Assembly: GCA_012513815.1 (NCBI GenBank)
Contig: JAAZBM010000009.1
Location: 1 to 64,000 of the forward strand
Source: Candidatus Sumerlaeota bacterium
Lineage (GTDB): Bacteria > Sumerlaeota > Sumerlaeia > Sumerlaeales > Sumerlaeaceae
DNA: 64,000 bases
Reading direction: 5' to 3'
Shown: positions 55,610 through 64,000 of the stretch, piece after piece
How positions within the stretch are numbered: position 1 is the first letter of the stretch
Layout of the letters: each line of letters opens with the position of its first letter
Notes under the pieces: model-generated
The model's input: only the letters and a program-made list of their open reading frames with translations
Databases searched by the model: none
Told to the model about the DNA's origin: nothing
Made by a program: the position numbers and the translations under genes

Positions 55610-57625
55610 ATGCGAATGAACCTTAGAAACCGAACAACCATATATCTGTTACAACTATGCTTACTGTTGTTTTGCATAGCATTAATCCCGGGACTCCACG
55701 GGAATTGTAGCGCACTATGGGATCAAATGGTCAATTCTAAATCTCCATTACGACTGATTCAGCCACCTCTTCTCATGCTGGTTTTTGTCGTGATTATTTA
55801 TGTAATCGCGTTTTGCGGCAAAGTAAGGATAAAAGACAGAACATTCGTGATAGGCTCCTTGATTCTTTATGGTTTTGTCCAATGTTATATCATATTCAAT
55901 TCAGATGCAATCTCCACCTATCACAGCGATTTTATGGCACTTAGCAACATCACAAAAGATGTTGCGCAAAAACCATTTCTTGATTTTTTCGACACGCTGA
56001 GAAATGCTTCGGGGTTGGAATCCATTCATCTTAAGAGAGCATTCCCGTACACTTACCCGCTCTATCATTTTGTCAGTTCGGAATTACTCTATACTCAATT
56101 ACTTAACATGGTTTTAGTCGGAGTGACCGGACTCTGTATTTTCGATATAGCAAAGCTTCTTGTCAACAGCACCGTAGCAAGATGTGCGTTATTGTTCTTC
56201 CTGTTCGCTCCAATACAAGCGACATATCAGTTGATGCCAAATTACGATGTATCAGGTCTATTCTGCATTGCAATCTTCCAATGGGGTTTGATTCGCATCC
56301 TTGTAAAATACCCATTCTTTAGAATGAAATCTTTAATATACGCGTGCATTTTTGTGACGTTAGCTTTATTCCTCGCTGGACTCGCAAGAACAGTACATAT
56401 ACATTTAGCTCTCGTGATTCTCCTCGCCATCGTTTATGTTGTCCTCATCCAAAAAAAGCCACTAAAGTCGCACTTGGTTATGTCAGGCCTCGTCTTCATC
56501 GCCCTTTTTATCATCCCGGTTATGTTTACAACATTAGGGATGAAGCACGTTTTCACATCAGTTCCTGTCAATCAAACTGATTATGTAATGATGATATACA
56601 ATGCTCCGTCTTATAATCCCACAGGCTCCTATATTTCCGGTTCTTTTCGCGAGTTTACCCCATCTATCGGAAAAATGAATCAACTTAACTATTGCCGAGT
56701 TTTGCCCCTCAGTGAAATGTTTTACAACCCACAAAGCATGTTTACGATGTATCTGAAAAAAATCTCTTACGTATGGTCATTCGGTGGCGAGAAAGGTTAC
56801 GTGCCTTTCGTTTACTTCAAACAAAATTTCATCTTTTTTGCGTCTTGGGGACTCCTGTATTCTTTTTTATTCCTTTGGGGAATAGTCAGGTTGAGGCATT
56901 TATTACCGACCAATCAATTGTTAGGACTACTTGTGTTTTTCCCCTTTTCTTATGGGGTATTGCACATGTTTGCGGAAGCAGGAATACGGTATAGTTACTT
57001 AGTTTTTTTCAACTCGTCTATCATTGTAGGTCTCGCAATGGAGAGTTTGATTAAGCTTAAAGAAAACAGATTAAAGACACAGTTCAATCAATGGCTTGTT
57101 TTACTCTTGGGATACTTTGTTCTGTATTATTCAGCGCCACCCATCTATAGTTATTTCATGAAACACTCAAGCATGTTGTACGTTGGCCTAAAGCATATGC
57201 CATCCAAAGATGAGGCTTTGACAAAGGCGAAATTCAATGACAGTAAAACAGTGTATTCCTCATTCGAAGTGCCGCTGAGCGATGCCATGTCATCGCAAAC
57301 CCTGTCATGGGAAGGAAATCGCTCATTCAGGCCCGGCAAGTATGACATCACAGCTTTATTGAGCATCGAGGACACTCGCGAACATGTGTTTGATTATCAA
57401 CTGCAATTCCTCGGAGCACCGATTGATGAACAAACAACGTGCAACATCCCCATCAAACGATTCATCGAGAAGGTCACGGTTAATCTGAATCAGGAGACAA
57501 CGCCGACGTTCTCGCTTGTCCTCACGCACCAACCCGTGACACACGACGATGGCACATCCGACCCCTGCACGATGAAAGGGCGACTCGAATGCGTCTGGAT
57601 CAGACCTGCGAAAGCCTCTGACTAA
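55610..57625 (+). CDS. Polytopic membrane protein, possible glycosyltransferase
   Basis: 671 residues with about 11-12 hydrophobic helices from residue 10 to 520 and an extracytoplasmic C-terminal beta-rich domain (FEVPLSDAMSSQTLSWEGNRSFRPGKYDITALLS), as in the GT-C-like genes of this window. A clear DE or SQExRPY motif is missing (there is IFNSDAISTYHSDFM in the first loop), so the catalytic role is uncertain. Codon use is more AT-rich than the neighbours. It ends four bases inside the convergent GNAT gene. Start ATG 55610 has no good ribosome site. Confidence 0.5.
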   Translation: MRMNLRNRTTIYLLQLCLLLFCIALIPGLHGNCSALWDQMVNSKSPLRLIQPPLLMLVFVVIIYVIAFCGKVRIKDRTFVIGSLILYGFVQCYIIFNSDAISTYHSDFMALSNITKDVAQKPFLDFFDTLRNASGLESIHLKRAFPYTYPLYHFVSSELLYTQLLNMVLVGVTGLCIFDIAKLLVNSTVARCALLFFLFAPIQATYQLMPNYDVSGLFCIAIFQWGLIRILVKYPFFRMKSLIYACIFVTLALFLAGLARTVHIHLALVILLAIVYVVLIQKKPLKSHLVMSGLVFIALFIIPVMFTTLGMKHVFTSVPVNQTDYVMMIYNAPSYNPTGSYISGSFREFTPSIGKMNQLNYCRVLPLSEMFYNPQSMFTMYLKKISYVWSFGGEKGYVPFVYFKQNFIFFASWGLLYSFLFLWGIVRLRHLLPTNQLLGLLVFFPFSYGVLHMFAEAGIRYSYLVFFNSSIIVGLAMESLIKLKENRLKTQFNQWLVLLLGYFVLYYSAPPIYSYFMKHSSMLYVGLKHMPSKDEALTKAKFNDSKTVYSSFEVPLSDAMSSQTLSWEGNRSFRPGKYDITALLSIEDTREHVFDYQLQFLGAPIDEQTTCNIPIKRFIEKVTVNLNQETTPTFSLVLTHQPVTHDDGTSDPCTMKGRLECVWIRPAKASD

Positions 57626-58098
57626 TCGACCGTGAATGCCCCGGTCTCATCGCAAGTTTTACACATATAAATCTTATCAAGCTGCGATTCTTTTTCGTAT
57701 GTGAAGCCGCACTTTAGATATAGCTTGATGGCAACACGATTGTTTGCGCTGACTTCAAATCGGATACTCTTCATTCCACAGGATTCAGCGACTTGAAACA
57801 TCGTTTTCATCAATGCCAGTCCATAGCCCTTGCCACGAAATGCTTCGTCGACAACAAGCAGAGTTAAGTATCCGGTTCTTCCGGCAACATCATTGCAATA
57901 GAACGCTATGCATCCAGCAATCTCTGAGCCTTCCTTAAGGCAATACAAAGTCGCGTTTTGTTGCAACTTGGCCGCATACAAGTGCAGATCGCCAACTCGC
58001 GATGTGATGGGGGGAGTAAAACAATCACTAAACTTTTGAACTAGTCCGAAGATTGTTGACACATCTTTGCACTGAACGATTGTTACATCATCTTTCAT
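57622..58098 (-). CDS. GNAT family N-acetyltransferase
   Basis: 158 residues. YLTLLVVDEAFRGKGYGLALMKTMFQVAESCGM contains the acetyl-CoA loop (RGKGYG), followed by IRFEVSANNRVAIKLYLKCGFTYEKES, the usual NxxAxxLYxKxGF end. The acceptor is probably an amine of a sugar or amino acid. It overlaps the ATP-grasp gene in ATGA and is the third gene in the PLP/ATP-grasp/GNAT series. Confidence 0.85.
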   Translation of the reverse strand: MKDDVTIVQCKDVSTIFGLVQKFSDCFTPPITSRVGDLHLYAAKLQQNATLYCLKEGSEIAGCIAFYCNDVAGRTGYLTLLVVDEAFRGKGYGLALMKTMFQVAESCGMKSIRFEVSANNRVAIKLYLKCGFTYEKESQLDKIYMCKTCDETGAFTVD

Positions 58099-59117
58099 GC
58101 TTTGCGATTCGCAATCCTTAAAATCGAAATATCTTTATGCGCTTTCACACCAAACTCGACATTGAGTAGAGTATCAGCGGAACGGGCACATTGCCAGTTG
58201 ACAATTGCCTGCGGCAAATTGCATCCTGCGATATGGCTAAAGGGATAACCGCCGCCAAAGCGGGCGTTCATTTCCAAAACATAAATACGATCATTGACGA
58301 CCAAAACATCAACATCCAAATTGCCGAGATGCTTCAGACATTGACTGAGCCTCGCTCCAATTTGCCGAATAGGTTCATTGTCTTCGGTCACGGCGCAATC
58401 CGTTTCGCCCGAGCGCATGGCAAACTTCCGTTTGACAATCGTCGTCTGATAAACTCCGTCCAAATCATTGATAACATCAAGGCCGTATTCTTGCGCATCA
58501 AGCTTTTCCTGTACAAGAACCGACTGTTCCCTATCCTCAGCCGACTCATACTTCAAGTAAGTCTTTTGGATATCCCGCTTGATTTTCTCATACAGCACAA
58601 ACAGTTCTTGTTTGTTTTCGGCTTCATAAATTCCAATCGAACCCATTCCCCAACGCGGCTTCAGAATCAATGGAAACCGCAATTCATTCGCTTCAAGCTT
58701 CCGTGTGACTTCATCCATACTGACAAAAGTCTGTGGAGCATTGAAACCATTCTCGGTGAGGAAATGATAAGTCGCCCACTTATCATTGCAGATTCTGATG
58801 ACAGCCTCATCCGAAACAACAACACGCACGCCAATGTCTTGAAATTTCTTTTTGTTTTGAGCCAGTATCAACAAATCAATATCGAACAAAGACAGAAGCA
58901 ACCCGATTTGATGTTGCTTGCAATACTCCAAAAGAAAAGGAATATACCCATCGTCATAAATCAACGGCGTCACAACGCCTTCATCCGCTTCTTGAAACGC
59001 AGGGGTAACATCCGAACTATTGGCAACGTGAACCTTCCCAATGCCCTTGAGCGCATCACGAAAATACTTCACCAAATAACTGCGACGGCCAACCGAGGTT
59101 AACAAAAGATTAAGCAT
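58095..59117 (-). CDS. ATP-grasp ligase (CarB-like)
   Basis: 340 residues from ATG 59117 (MLNLLLTSVGRRSYLVKYF); the longer frame is the shadow of the next gene. The N-terminal pre-ATP-grasp half ends with CNDKWATYHFLTENGFNAPQTF, then the ATP-grasp core: FPLILKPRWGMGSIGIY, VLVQEKLDAQEYGLDVIND, and the Mg site VYVLEMNARFGGGYPFSHIAG. Such enzymes form amide bonds between a carboxylate and an amine through acyl phosphates. Here it lies two bases after the PLP enzyme and could attach an amino acid to a sugar in the glycan. Confidence 0.88.
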   Translation of the reverse strand: MLNLLLTSVGRRSYLVKYFRDALKGIGKVHVANSSDVTPAFQEADEGVVTPLIYDDGYIPFLLEYCKQHQIGLLLSLFDIDLLILAQNKKKFQDIGVRVVVSDEAVIRICNDKWATYHFLTENGFNAPQTFVSMDEVTRKLEANELRFPLILKPRWGMGSIGIYEAENKQELFVLYEKIKRDIQKTYLKYESAEDREQSVLVQEKLDAQEYGLDVINDLDGVYQTTIVKRKFAMRSGETDCAVTEDNEPIRQIGARLSQCLKHLGNLDVDVLVVNDRIYVLEMNARFGGGYPFSHIAGCNLPQAIVNWQCARSADTLLNVEFGVKAHKDISILRIANRKA

Positions 59118-59118
59118 A

Positions 59119-60093
59119 CTACTGCGACACCTTCCCGCCAAAGACTGTCTGCAACGAATTGAAAAACAATGGCGTGCCGCCTGTGTGAATGAACAAGACA
59201 TTTTTGTTTTTGATTTGATTCTCTGACAAATACTGAATCATTCCACAAAAACCTTTTCCTGTATAAGTCAAATCCATAGGAATACCATTCTTTTCAAAGA
59301 CATCTCGTATTGTCTGAACGACACGAGAATCGTACTGCCCATACCCACCACACACATACTTATCCTCAAATAAGAGCGCACATCGAACATCTCCTGTGAC
59401 ACTCAAAGAAGAATTCAAATACCGACAAATAGCCGCTGTGCCATTCGCCTGATTACGGGCAATCGAAAGCCCAACAATATGCTTACGGCTTTTATACTTC
59501 AACTTCCCCAACAGCAAACCACTTTGCGTCATCCCCGTTCCTGACGCATGACAAACATAATCGAACTCAATCCTCAGAGCCTTTTCTTGTGACAATATTT
59601 CGTCAAAAACTTTCTCATAGGCACGGACAAGAACACTCTCGTTTCCATTGCCATCTTCATTGCCATAAATGTAGTACGGCTTATAGCCCTGAGCAGTCAA
59701 CTGATTTAGCAACCCTCGAACGGTTGCCCTCACATTATCTTTCGCGCATGTAACAATGGTTGCCCCGAGCGCCTCAACCAGTATCGAGTTGTTCGACACA
59801 GAACATTCCGAGTCCGCAACCGACGAAACAACATAACATGGGATACCTTCTGTCCGACAAATATTCGCGACAACTCGATTGAGGTTCGAGCAACTACTAC
59901 CATAAGAAACAAAACAATCACATTGCTTTATCCTGAAATCTGCCAATAATTCCAGTGCAATGCGCAGCTTATTCCCACCGAAAGAATAGGGCAACAAATC
60001 ATCTCGCTTGATATAAAGATGATTCTCACAATGATAATTCAGCTTCGTAATAGGTGTTGTCAACAACAAGTCTTGTATCTGCGAACAACCCAT
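59119..60093 (-). CDS. PLP-dependent ACC deaminase / D-cysteine desulfhydrase-like enzyme
   Basis: 324 residues, fold type II PLP enzyme. KRDDLLPYSFGGNKLRIALEL carries the PLP lysine, and SYGSSCSNLNRVVANICRT, CHASGTGMTQSGLLLGK and VLFIHTGGTPLFF build the phosphate and substrate site. Related enzymes remove the amino group of ACC or sulfide from D-cysteine. In surface-polysaccharide loci such homologues sit next to ATP-grasp genes, where they may make or isomerise an amino acid for attachment. Stops two bases before the ATP-grasp start. Confidence 0.82.
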   Translation of the reverse strand: MGCSQIQDLLLTTPITKLNYHCENHLYIKRDDLLPYSFGGNKLRIALELLADFRIKQCDCFVSYGSSCSNLNRVVANICRTEGIPCYVVSSVADSECSVSNNSILVEALGATIVTCAKDNVRATVRGLLNQLTAQGYKPYYIYGNEDGNGNESVLVRAYEKVFDEILSQEKALRIEFDYVCHASGTGMTQSGLLLGKLKYKSRKHIVGLSIARNQANGTAAICRYLNSSLSVTGDVRCALLFEDKYVCGGYGQYDSRVVQTIRDVFEKNGIPMDLTYTGKGFCGMIQYLSENQIKNKNVLFIHTGGTPLFFNSLQTVFGGKVSQ

Positions 60094-60096
60094 TGT

Positions 60097-61026
60097 TCAG
60101 TGCTTCCGATAAGCAGTACGAATAATGTAAGCCGGTTCTTGGAAAGAGCGCGTAAATATGCGGATGATGTATTCACCCAACACGCACAACAAGCCCAAAA
60201 TAACGAGGGCGCAGCCCATGATGACATTGAGCAGCAAACCATTGCCGACATGACGAAGAATAGAAAACGGAGTGAAGTTCATGAAGAGCACACGAAGAAT
60301 CAACAGCAGAGCAAACGCAAGGAATACGCCTCCAAGCACTTGGAAGGGGCGTTGCGAGCACCGCACCATATTGTCCATGTTGTAGGTAAACAACTTCTTG
60401 AAAGTATATCCGGATTTGCCGTACTTACGCTGACGATGCGACACCGGAATCTGAACACGACGGTTGGAGAACGCAATGGCGCGAACTGTTGTCCACGGAC
60501 GAAATGGACCAATCCCAAAACCTTTCACGATGGCTGAACGGAAAAGCTTGTAGGTGCACCCAAAATCCCTAAAATCGCTTTCGGAAAGGCGGCGCATAAT
60601 CACATTCGCGATGCGTGAGGGAAGGGTTCGATAGAGTGAGTCCTTTCGCTCTTCTCGATAGCCCACGACAACATCGGCACCCTTGTCATATTCTGCGATA
60701 AAGTTCGGCAGCTCTTCGGGCGAAAGCTGAAGATCACTGTCCATAATGATATAGGCATCGCCGCTCGCTTCGCAAAAGCCCGCAGTCATGGCGCGGTTCT
60801 GCCCAAAGTTACGTGTGAAATCGAGAATCGCCGTCACATGCTCATCGTTCTTGTAGATGTCCTGAAGTCTGTCCCAAGTTCCATCAGTACTGCCATCGTT
60901 CACGAAAATGATTTCGTAAGTCCGATTCAGACCTTCAAGCGATTTGGACAAACGCCCATAAAACTCGTCAATGCTTTTCTCTTCAAAGTAGCAGGTGATA
61001 ATAACGCTAAACTCCGGATGGCTCAT
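60097..61026 (-). CDS. GT2 glycosyltransferase, ArnC/GtrB-like
   Basis: 309 residues: a GT-A domain with VIITCYFEEKSIDEFY, VNDGSTDGT, RNFGQNRAMTAG and the metal site MDSDLQLSPEEL, an amphipathic QRKYGKSGYTFKKLF linker, and two C-terminal membrane helices (about 225-290). It is the type that moves a sugar from a nucleotide to undecaprenyl phosphate. It follows the aminotransferase by three bases, so its sugar may be the amino sugar that enzyme makes. Confidence 0.9.
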   Translation of the reverse strand: MSHPEFSVIITCYFEEKSIDEFYGRLSKSLEGLNRTYEIIFVNDGSTDGTWDRLQDIYKNDEHVTAILDFTRNFGQNRAMTAGFCEASGDAYIIMDSDLQLSPEELPNFIAEYDKGADVVVGYREERKDSLYRTLPSRIANVIMRRLSESDFRDFGCTYKLFRSAIVKGFGIGPFRPWTTVRAIAFSNRRVQIPVSHRQRKYGKSGYTFKKLFTYNMDNMVRCSQRPFQVLGGVFLAFALLLILRVLFMNFTPFSILRHVGNGLLLNVIMGCALVILGLLCVLGEYIIRIFTRSFQEPAYIIRTAYRKH

Positions 61027-61029
61027 CGT

Positions 61030-62196
61030 CTATTGTCCTTTACTCGCGTGTTCCTCAGCGATGCGCTTGATGATTTCACTGATTGTGTCAACGGTTTCCA
61101 TCGGCAACGTCCCAAACAGAGGCAGACAAAGCACTTGTTCCGCGACACGTTCCGCGACGGGCAGCAGTTGCGCGCTAGCGGATGGCAACGCGGAATAGCA
61201 AGGATAATGACTGCAAAGCGGATAGAAGTATTTCCGCGTATTGACATTACACTCGGCAAGCAGTGCGAAAAGTTCATTACGTCCCACCCCAAACTTTTCC
61301 GCATCAATCAGTATCGGGAAGTAAGCGTCATTAGGCGTGAGGCCTTCAAAGCCACCAAAGACGGTGATACCCGCAATGCCCGACAGCAACTCACGATACC
61401 TGTCCGCCAGAGCATTACGCTTGCGAATCTCATCATCCATCTGATTCAACATCAACAACCCGTAAGCGGCCTCGAACTCGTTCATTTTGCCATTGATTCC
61501 CGGGCCGACAACTGTATCCGCGTTCGCGATGCCAAAGTTGCGCAGATAGGCAATCCGTTGCCGCACAGCGTCACTATGCGAGACAAGCGCGCCGCCCTCG
61601 ATGGTCGAAAACAACTTCGTCGCGTGGAAGCTCAGCATCCCAATGTCGCCATAGTCACACAACGCGCGACCCTTGTACTTGGCGCCAAACGTATGCGCCG
61701 CGTCATAAATCACCTGAAGCCCATAAGTGTCCGCAATTGCTTGAATCTCTTCAATCGCGCAAGGAAACCCATAAACATGAACAGCCAGAATCGCCCGCGT
61801 CCTCGGCGTAATCAAAGGCGCAATCTTCGACGCGTCAATATTCAATGTCTTCGGGTCGATATCGCAAAAAACCGGCGTCGCCCCATTCCAATCCAGCACA
61901 TGGGGAGTCGCCGGGAAAGTGAACGGGGTCGTAATCACTTCGCAATTCTGAATCCGCAAAGCCTGCAACGCGACAAGCAACGCAATCGCACCATTACAAA
62001 AAGGACTGATGCGCTCCACACCCAGATACTGACCTAAGGAAAGCTCAAACTTTTTCAGAAACGGACCGTCATTCGTCAAATGCTTCGACTGCCAAATTTG
62101 CTCCAAACACTTTGTATAATCTTCAAACTTGGGCAACGAAGGCGAAGTCACAAAGACGGGTTCTTTCAGTTTCAAATCCAAAATACTGCGTTTCAT
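61030..62196 (-). CDS. DegT/DnrJ/EryC1 sugar aminotransferase
   Basis: 388 residues from ATG 62196 with GAGGAAAG upstream. FTFPATPHVLDWNGATPVFCDIDPKTLNID, the PLP lysine in SFHATKLFSTIEGG and NFGIANADTVVGPGINGKMNEFEAAYG identify the family, which puts an amino group on keto-sugars bound to dTDP or UDP. The NGKMNEFEAA and ESEE-like features resemble the dTDP-keto-fucose/VioA branch; the exact sugar is uncertain. First gene of the five-gene leftward glycan operon 57622-62196. Confidence 0.9.
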   Translation of the reverse strand: MKRSILDLKLKEPVFVTSPSLPKFEDYTKCLEQIWQSKHLTNDGPFLKKFELSLGQYLGVERISPFCNGAIALLVALQALRIQNCEVITTPFTFPATPHVLDWNGATPVFCDIDPKTLNIDASKIAPLITPRTRAILAVHVYGFPCAIEEIQAIADTYGLQVIYDAAHTFGAKYKGRALCDYGDIGMLSFHATKLFSTIEGGALVSHSDAVRQRIAYLRNFGIANADTVVGPGINGKMNEFEAAYGLLMLNQMDDEIRKRNALADRYRELLSGIAGITVFGGFEGLTPNDAYFPILIDAEKFGVGRNELFALLAECNVNTRKYFYPLCSHYPCYSALPSASAQLLPVAERVAEQVLCLPLFGTLPMETVDTISEIIKRIAEEHASKGQ

Positions 62197-62317
62197 AATC
62201 AATCTTTCCTCAGATACTTTTACTGCTTTCCATATCACATAATCGGTACTAATTCACAATATCGGCGAATGAATATCAACAATCATTATTTGTTACAAAC
62301 GGACAGACACCTACAAT

Positions 62318-63313
62318 ATGAAATCGCTCAAAGACATTCTCTATCGCCATCGCGTCCTGTTCTTTCGCCTGACCATCACATGTCTCCTGTTCTGGTTTCT
62401 CTTCAGGAGCGGTGCCAACCTACGCAAAACATTCGACCAGATGATGCAGGCCTCGCCCCTTTGGCTTCTGGGCGCATTTACGGCGAAGATTCTCACCGAA
62501 TATTTCACGGCCTTCAAATGGCATTACCTGATGCAACGAGCCGGACTATCAGTCAAATTCATCCGTGTACTCTATGTCTACTTCACCGGCTTCTTCTACG
62601 GCCTATTCATACCCGGTGTCATTGGCGGCGACATCCCCCGCCTCTTCATGCTCGCACCCGACTCCGGAGGAAAAGCAAAAGCACTCGCGTCAATCTTCAT
62701 GCAACGCAACACCGGATTTGCGGGAATGTTTATTCTTGTTGACATCTTGCTCTTCTTCTATCCAATACAACTTCAGATTTTCACAGAGCCTTTTGTCTTT
62801 TTGAATGACGTAAAGCGGTGGTTTTTCGTCCTCACTTTGGGCTATATTTTCACAAACATATTGATACTAACCCCATATGTCACAACACACCTTACTCATT
62901 ATATGCAATGTGGTGGAAAGTTTCTAGCTAAGATTGCTTCTCTTGTAACCAAAGGGCACAACTCCCTGTTGCTATTTAGAAATAGCATTTTCCCATCCGT
63001 CATATTATCTATATTCGCACAACTACTAACAGGACTAAGCTTTTGGTGTTTACTCTGCTCGGTTGGCCTTTCCATAGGATTCTGGCATAGTTGCATATAC
63101 ATGACAGTCCTAACATTGGTCTTTCTCATCCCCATCTCTTTCAATGGTTTGGGTCTGCGCGAAATCATGTATGCAGCAATGTTTGCAGAATTCGGATGTG
63201 ACAAATCAACCGCCGTCGCTTTAGGACTTCTTCAATTCGGGCTGATTGTCTTATTCTCTCTTTGTTGCGGCCTTTGGCATTTTTCCAATCTAAAACTAAA
63301 AACTAATTCTTAG
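62318..63313 (+). CDS. Flippase-like LPG-synthase TM-domain protein (UPF0104)
   Basis: 331 residues, seven to eight helices. GLFIPGVIGGDIPRLFML and FMQRNTGFAGMF are the conserved motifs of the lysylphosphatidylglycerol-synthase TM region (GGDxxR), followed by SFNGLGLREIMYAAMF near the end. Without the soluble synthetase domain, such proteins are thought to move or present lipids or lipid-linked sugars. It lies alone between convergent genes and overlaps the 3' end of the next gene by 11 bases. Confidence 0.8.
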   Translation: MKSLKDILYRHRVLFFRLTITCLLFWFLFRSGANLRKTFDQMMQASPLWLLGAFTAKILTEYFTAFKWHYLMQRAGLSVKFIRVLYVYFTGFFYGLFIPGVIGGDIPRLFMLAPDSGGKAKALASIFMQRNTGFAGMFILVDILLFFYPIQLQIFTEPFVFLNDVKRWFFVLTLGYIFTNILILTPYVTTHLTHYMQCGGKFLAKIASLVTKGHNSLLLFRNSIFPSVILSIFAQLLTGLSFWCLLCSVGLSIGFWHSCIYMTVLTLVFLIPISFNGLGLREIMYAAMFAEFGCDKSTAVALGLLQFGLIVLFSLCCGLWHFSNLKLKTNS

Positions 63314-64000
63314 CTTTGATATTGTTGATAACCGTTCTAAGTTTTCCGTTGGCATCTTGTGGCAAAGATTCTTTCCAAATAAACTCTATTTTCTTGGGAT
63401 GCTCGGAAAATATATCATTTGCCTTTTCGGTGAGAATCTGTTCGATTTCCATTTCCGTTTTATCAGTAAACGGACTCTTAACGGCCAACATCTGCAATTG
63501 ATTATAATCATTTTGGATAATACGGAAATGGGCAAGAGAATATATCCCTTTGAACAATTTGCTAAAGTGAATCCAACTGTAAGCAGAACCATCTTCATTC
63601 AGAATTCTGTCATTACGGCGTCCATAAATCTTTTTCAGATATAGAATATCATTTTGGGAATAAACTTCCACAAGGTCATTTTGATCATAATTAACCAAAG
63701 GAAAACCTTTGCGTGTAATAGTGGTAACCGTAAATTTGCCTATTCCACTCGTGCAAGGATTATCATTTCCATCCAGAATGTTAACACATATAATATCATG
63801 CCAGATGACATATTCGGATGGGGAACCAATTTTCGAAGCCGCTAAAAATCCGCTCTCAACAGTCCCATATAAATCAACCACATGTTCTGTCCCAAATGCT
63901 TTTTCGATTATCGTTCGAGCATTTTCATCTAACTGTTCACTACCAATACACACACATTTTGGGGTATGTAATTTAACTCCCAATTTTATTGAATACTCAG
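63303..64000 (-). CDS. PaaK/CapK-like adenylate-forming enzyme, C-terminal part
   Basis: The frame is open to the right edge; only the last ~232 residues are visible. VCIGSEQLDENARTIIEKAFG and DLYGTVESGFLA match the A5-type motif (YGxxE), and LVNYDQNDLVEV and KIYGRRNDRIL match the adenylation-domain hinge region (YDxxD...GRxxD) of phenylacetate-CoA ligase/CapK-like enzymes. A C-terminal PQDANGKLRTV has the lysine that enters the active site. CapK-like proteins recur in capsule loci with unproven roles, perhaps acyl activation for glycan decoration. The start is beyond the window. Confidence 0.82.
   Translation of the reverse strand, partial: EYSIKLGVKLHTPKCVCIGSEQLDENARTIIEKAFGTEHVVDLYGTVESGFLAASKIGSPSEYVIWHDIICVNILDGNDNPCTSGIGKFTVTTITRKGFPLVNYDQNDLVEVYSQNDILYLKKIYGRRNDRILNEDGSAYSWIHFSKLFKGIYSLAHFRIIQNDYNQLQMLAVKSPFTDKTEMEIEQILTEKANDIFSEHPKKIEFIWKESLPQDANGKLRTVINNIKAKN

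Noticed and set aside
60838-62037. Long plus-strand frame of 399 codons
   Set aside because: Antisense to the DegT aminotransferase, no ribosome site, Arg/Asn-rich shadow composition.

Overview
The window is composite. Positions 1 to about 27.2 kb and about 40.9 to 64 kb look like one genome: a Gram-negative-type bacterium of the PVC/Lentisphaerae/Sumerlaeota neighbourhood. This placement is inferred from gene content and not proven. The clues are an orphan FTLIELL pseudopilin with a YSKGPDG tail, ileS followed by a DksA/TraR-like protein with a histone-H1-like KKAAPA tail, a DUF2851 protein, LamG-M14 secreted hydrolases and many GT-C membrane proteins. In both flanks the given strand is rich in C and A whichever strand is coding. 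Between them lies a block of about 13.6 kb with clostridial (Firmicutes) character: complete trpEGDCFBA under a T-box leader, an ORP-like NifX/MinD/Mrp cluster, a ZIP transporter, lgt, and relics of a clostridial RlmD-type tail and a DUF6061 gene.

Layout. 0-5.6 kb: a C-terminal fragment, two membrane glycosyltransferase-like proteins and a LamG-zinc carboxypeptidase. 5.7-9.3 kb: a two-domain esterase and uvrC. 9.3-15.4 kb, minus strand: ferredoxin, TPR-like membrane protein, DksA-like protein, ileS and a pseudopilin. 15.6-25.7 kb: a large membrane protein, a B12-binding radical SAM enzyme, an AGE-family epimerase, DUF2851, two small exported proteins and a PAS-only protein. 25.8-27.3 kb: an RlmD-type rRNA methyltransferase whose last residues run into clostridial sequence. 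27.2-40.9 kb: the clostridial block. 40.9-50.3 kb: an EAL remnant, tRNA-Asn and a signalling locus (double-SBP hybrid kinase, REC/GGDEF-like/EAL/PAS/GAF protein, HPt protein). 50.6-52 kb: a SpoIID/LytB protein. 52-64 kb: a surface-glycan locus (GT-C and GT2 enzymes, DegT aminotransferase, PLP enzyme, ATP-grasp, GNAT, flippase-like protein, CapK/PaaK-like enzyme).

Functionally, the trp operon is translationally coupled (ATGA overlaps at most junctions) and should make tryptophan from chorismate when uncharged tRNA-Trp accumulates. The divergent metallocluster operon sits behind a promoter bracketed by two identical palindromes. The most notable structural facts are the two sharp junctions of the clostridial block, a 110-bp perfect direct repeat that fuses trpA to a rubredoxin gene, and at least four frameshifted genes confined to the block. 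Whether the block is a real horizontal acquisition or an amplification/assembly chimera cannot be settled from sequence alone, and both readings are kept open.
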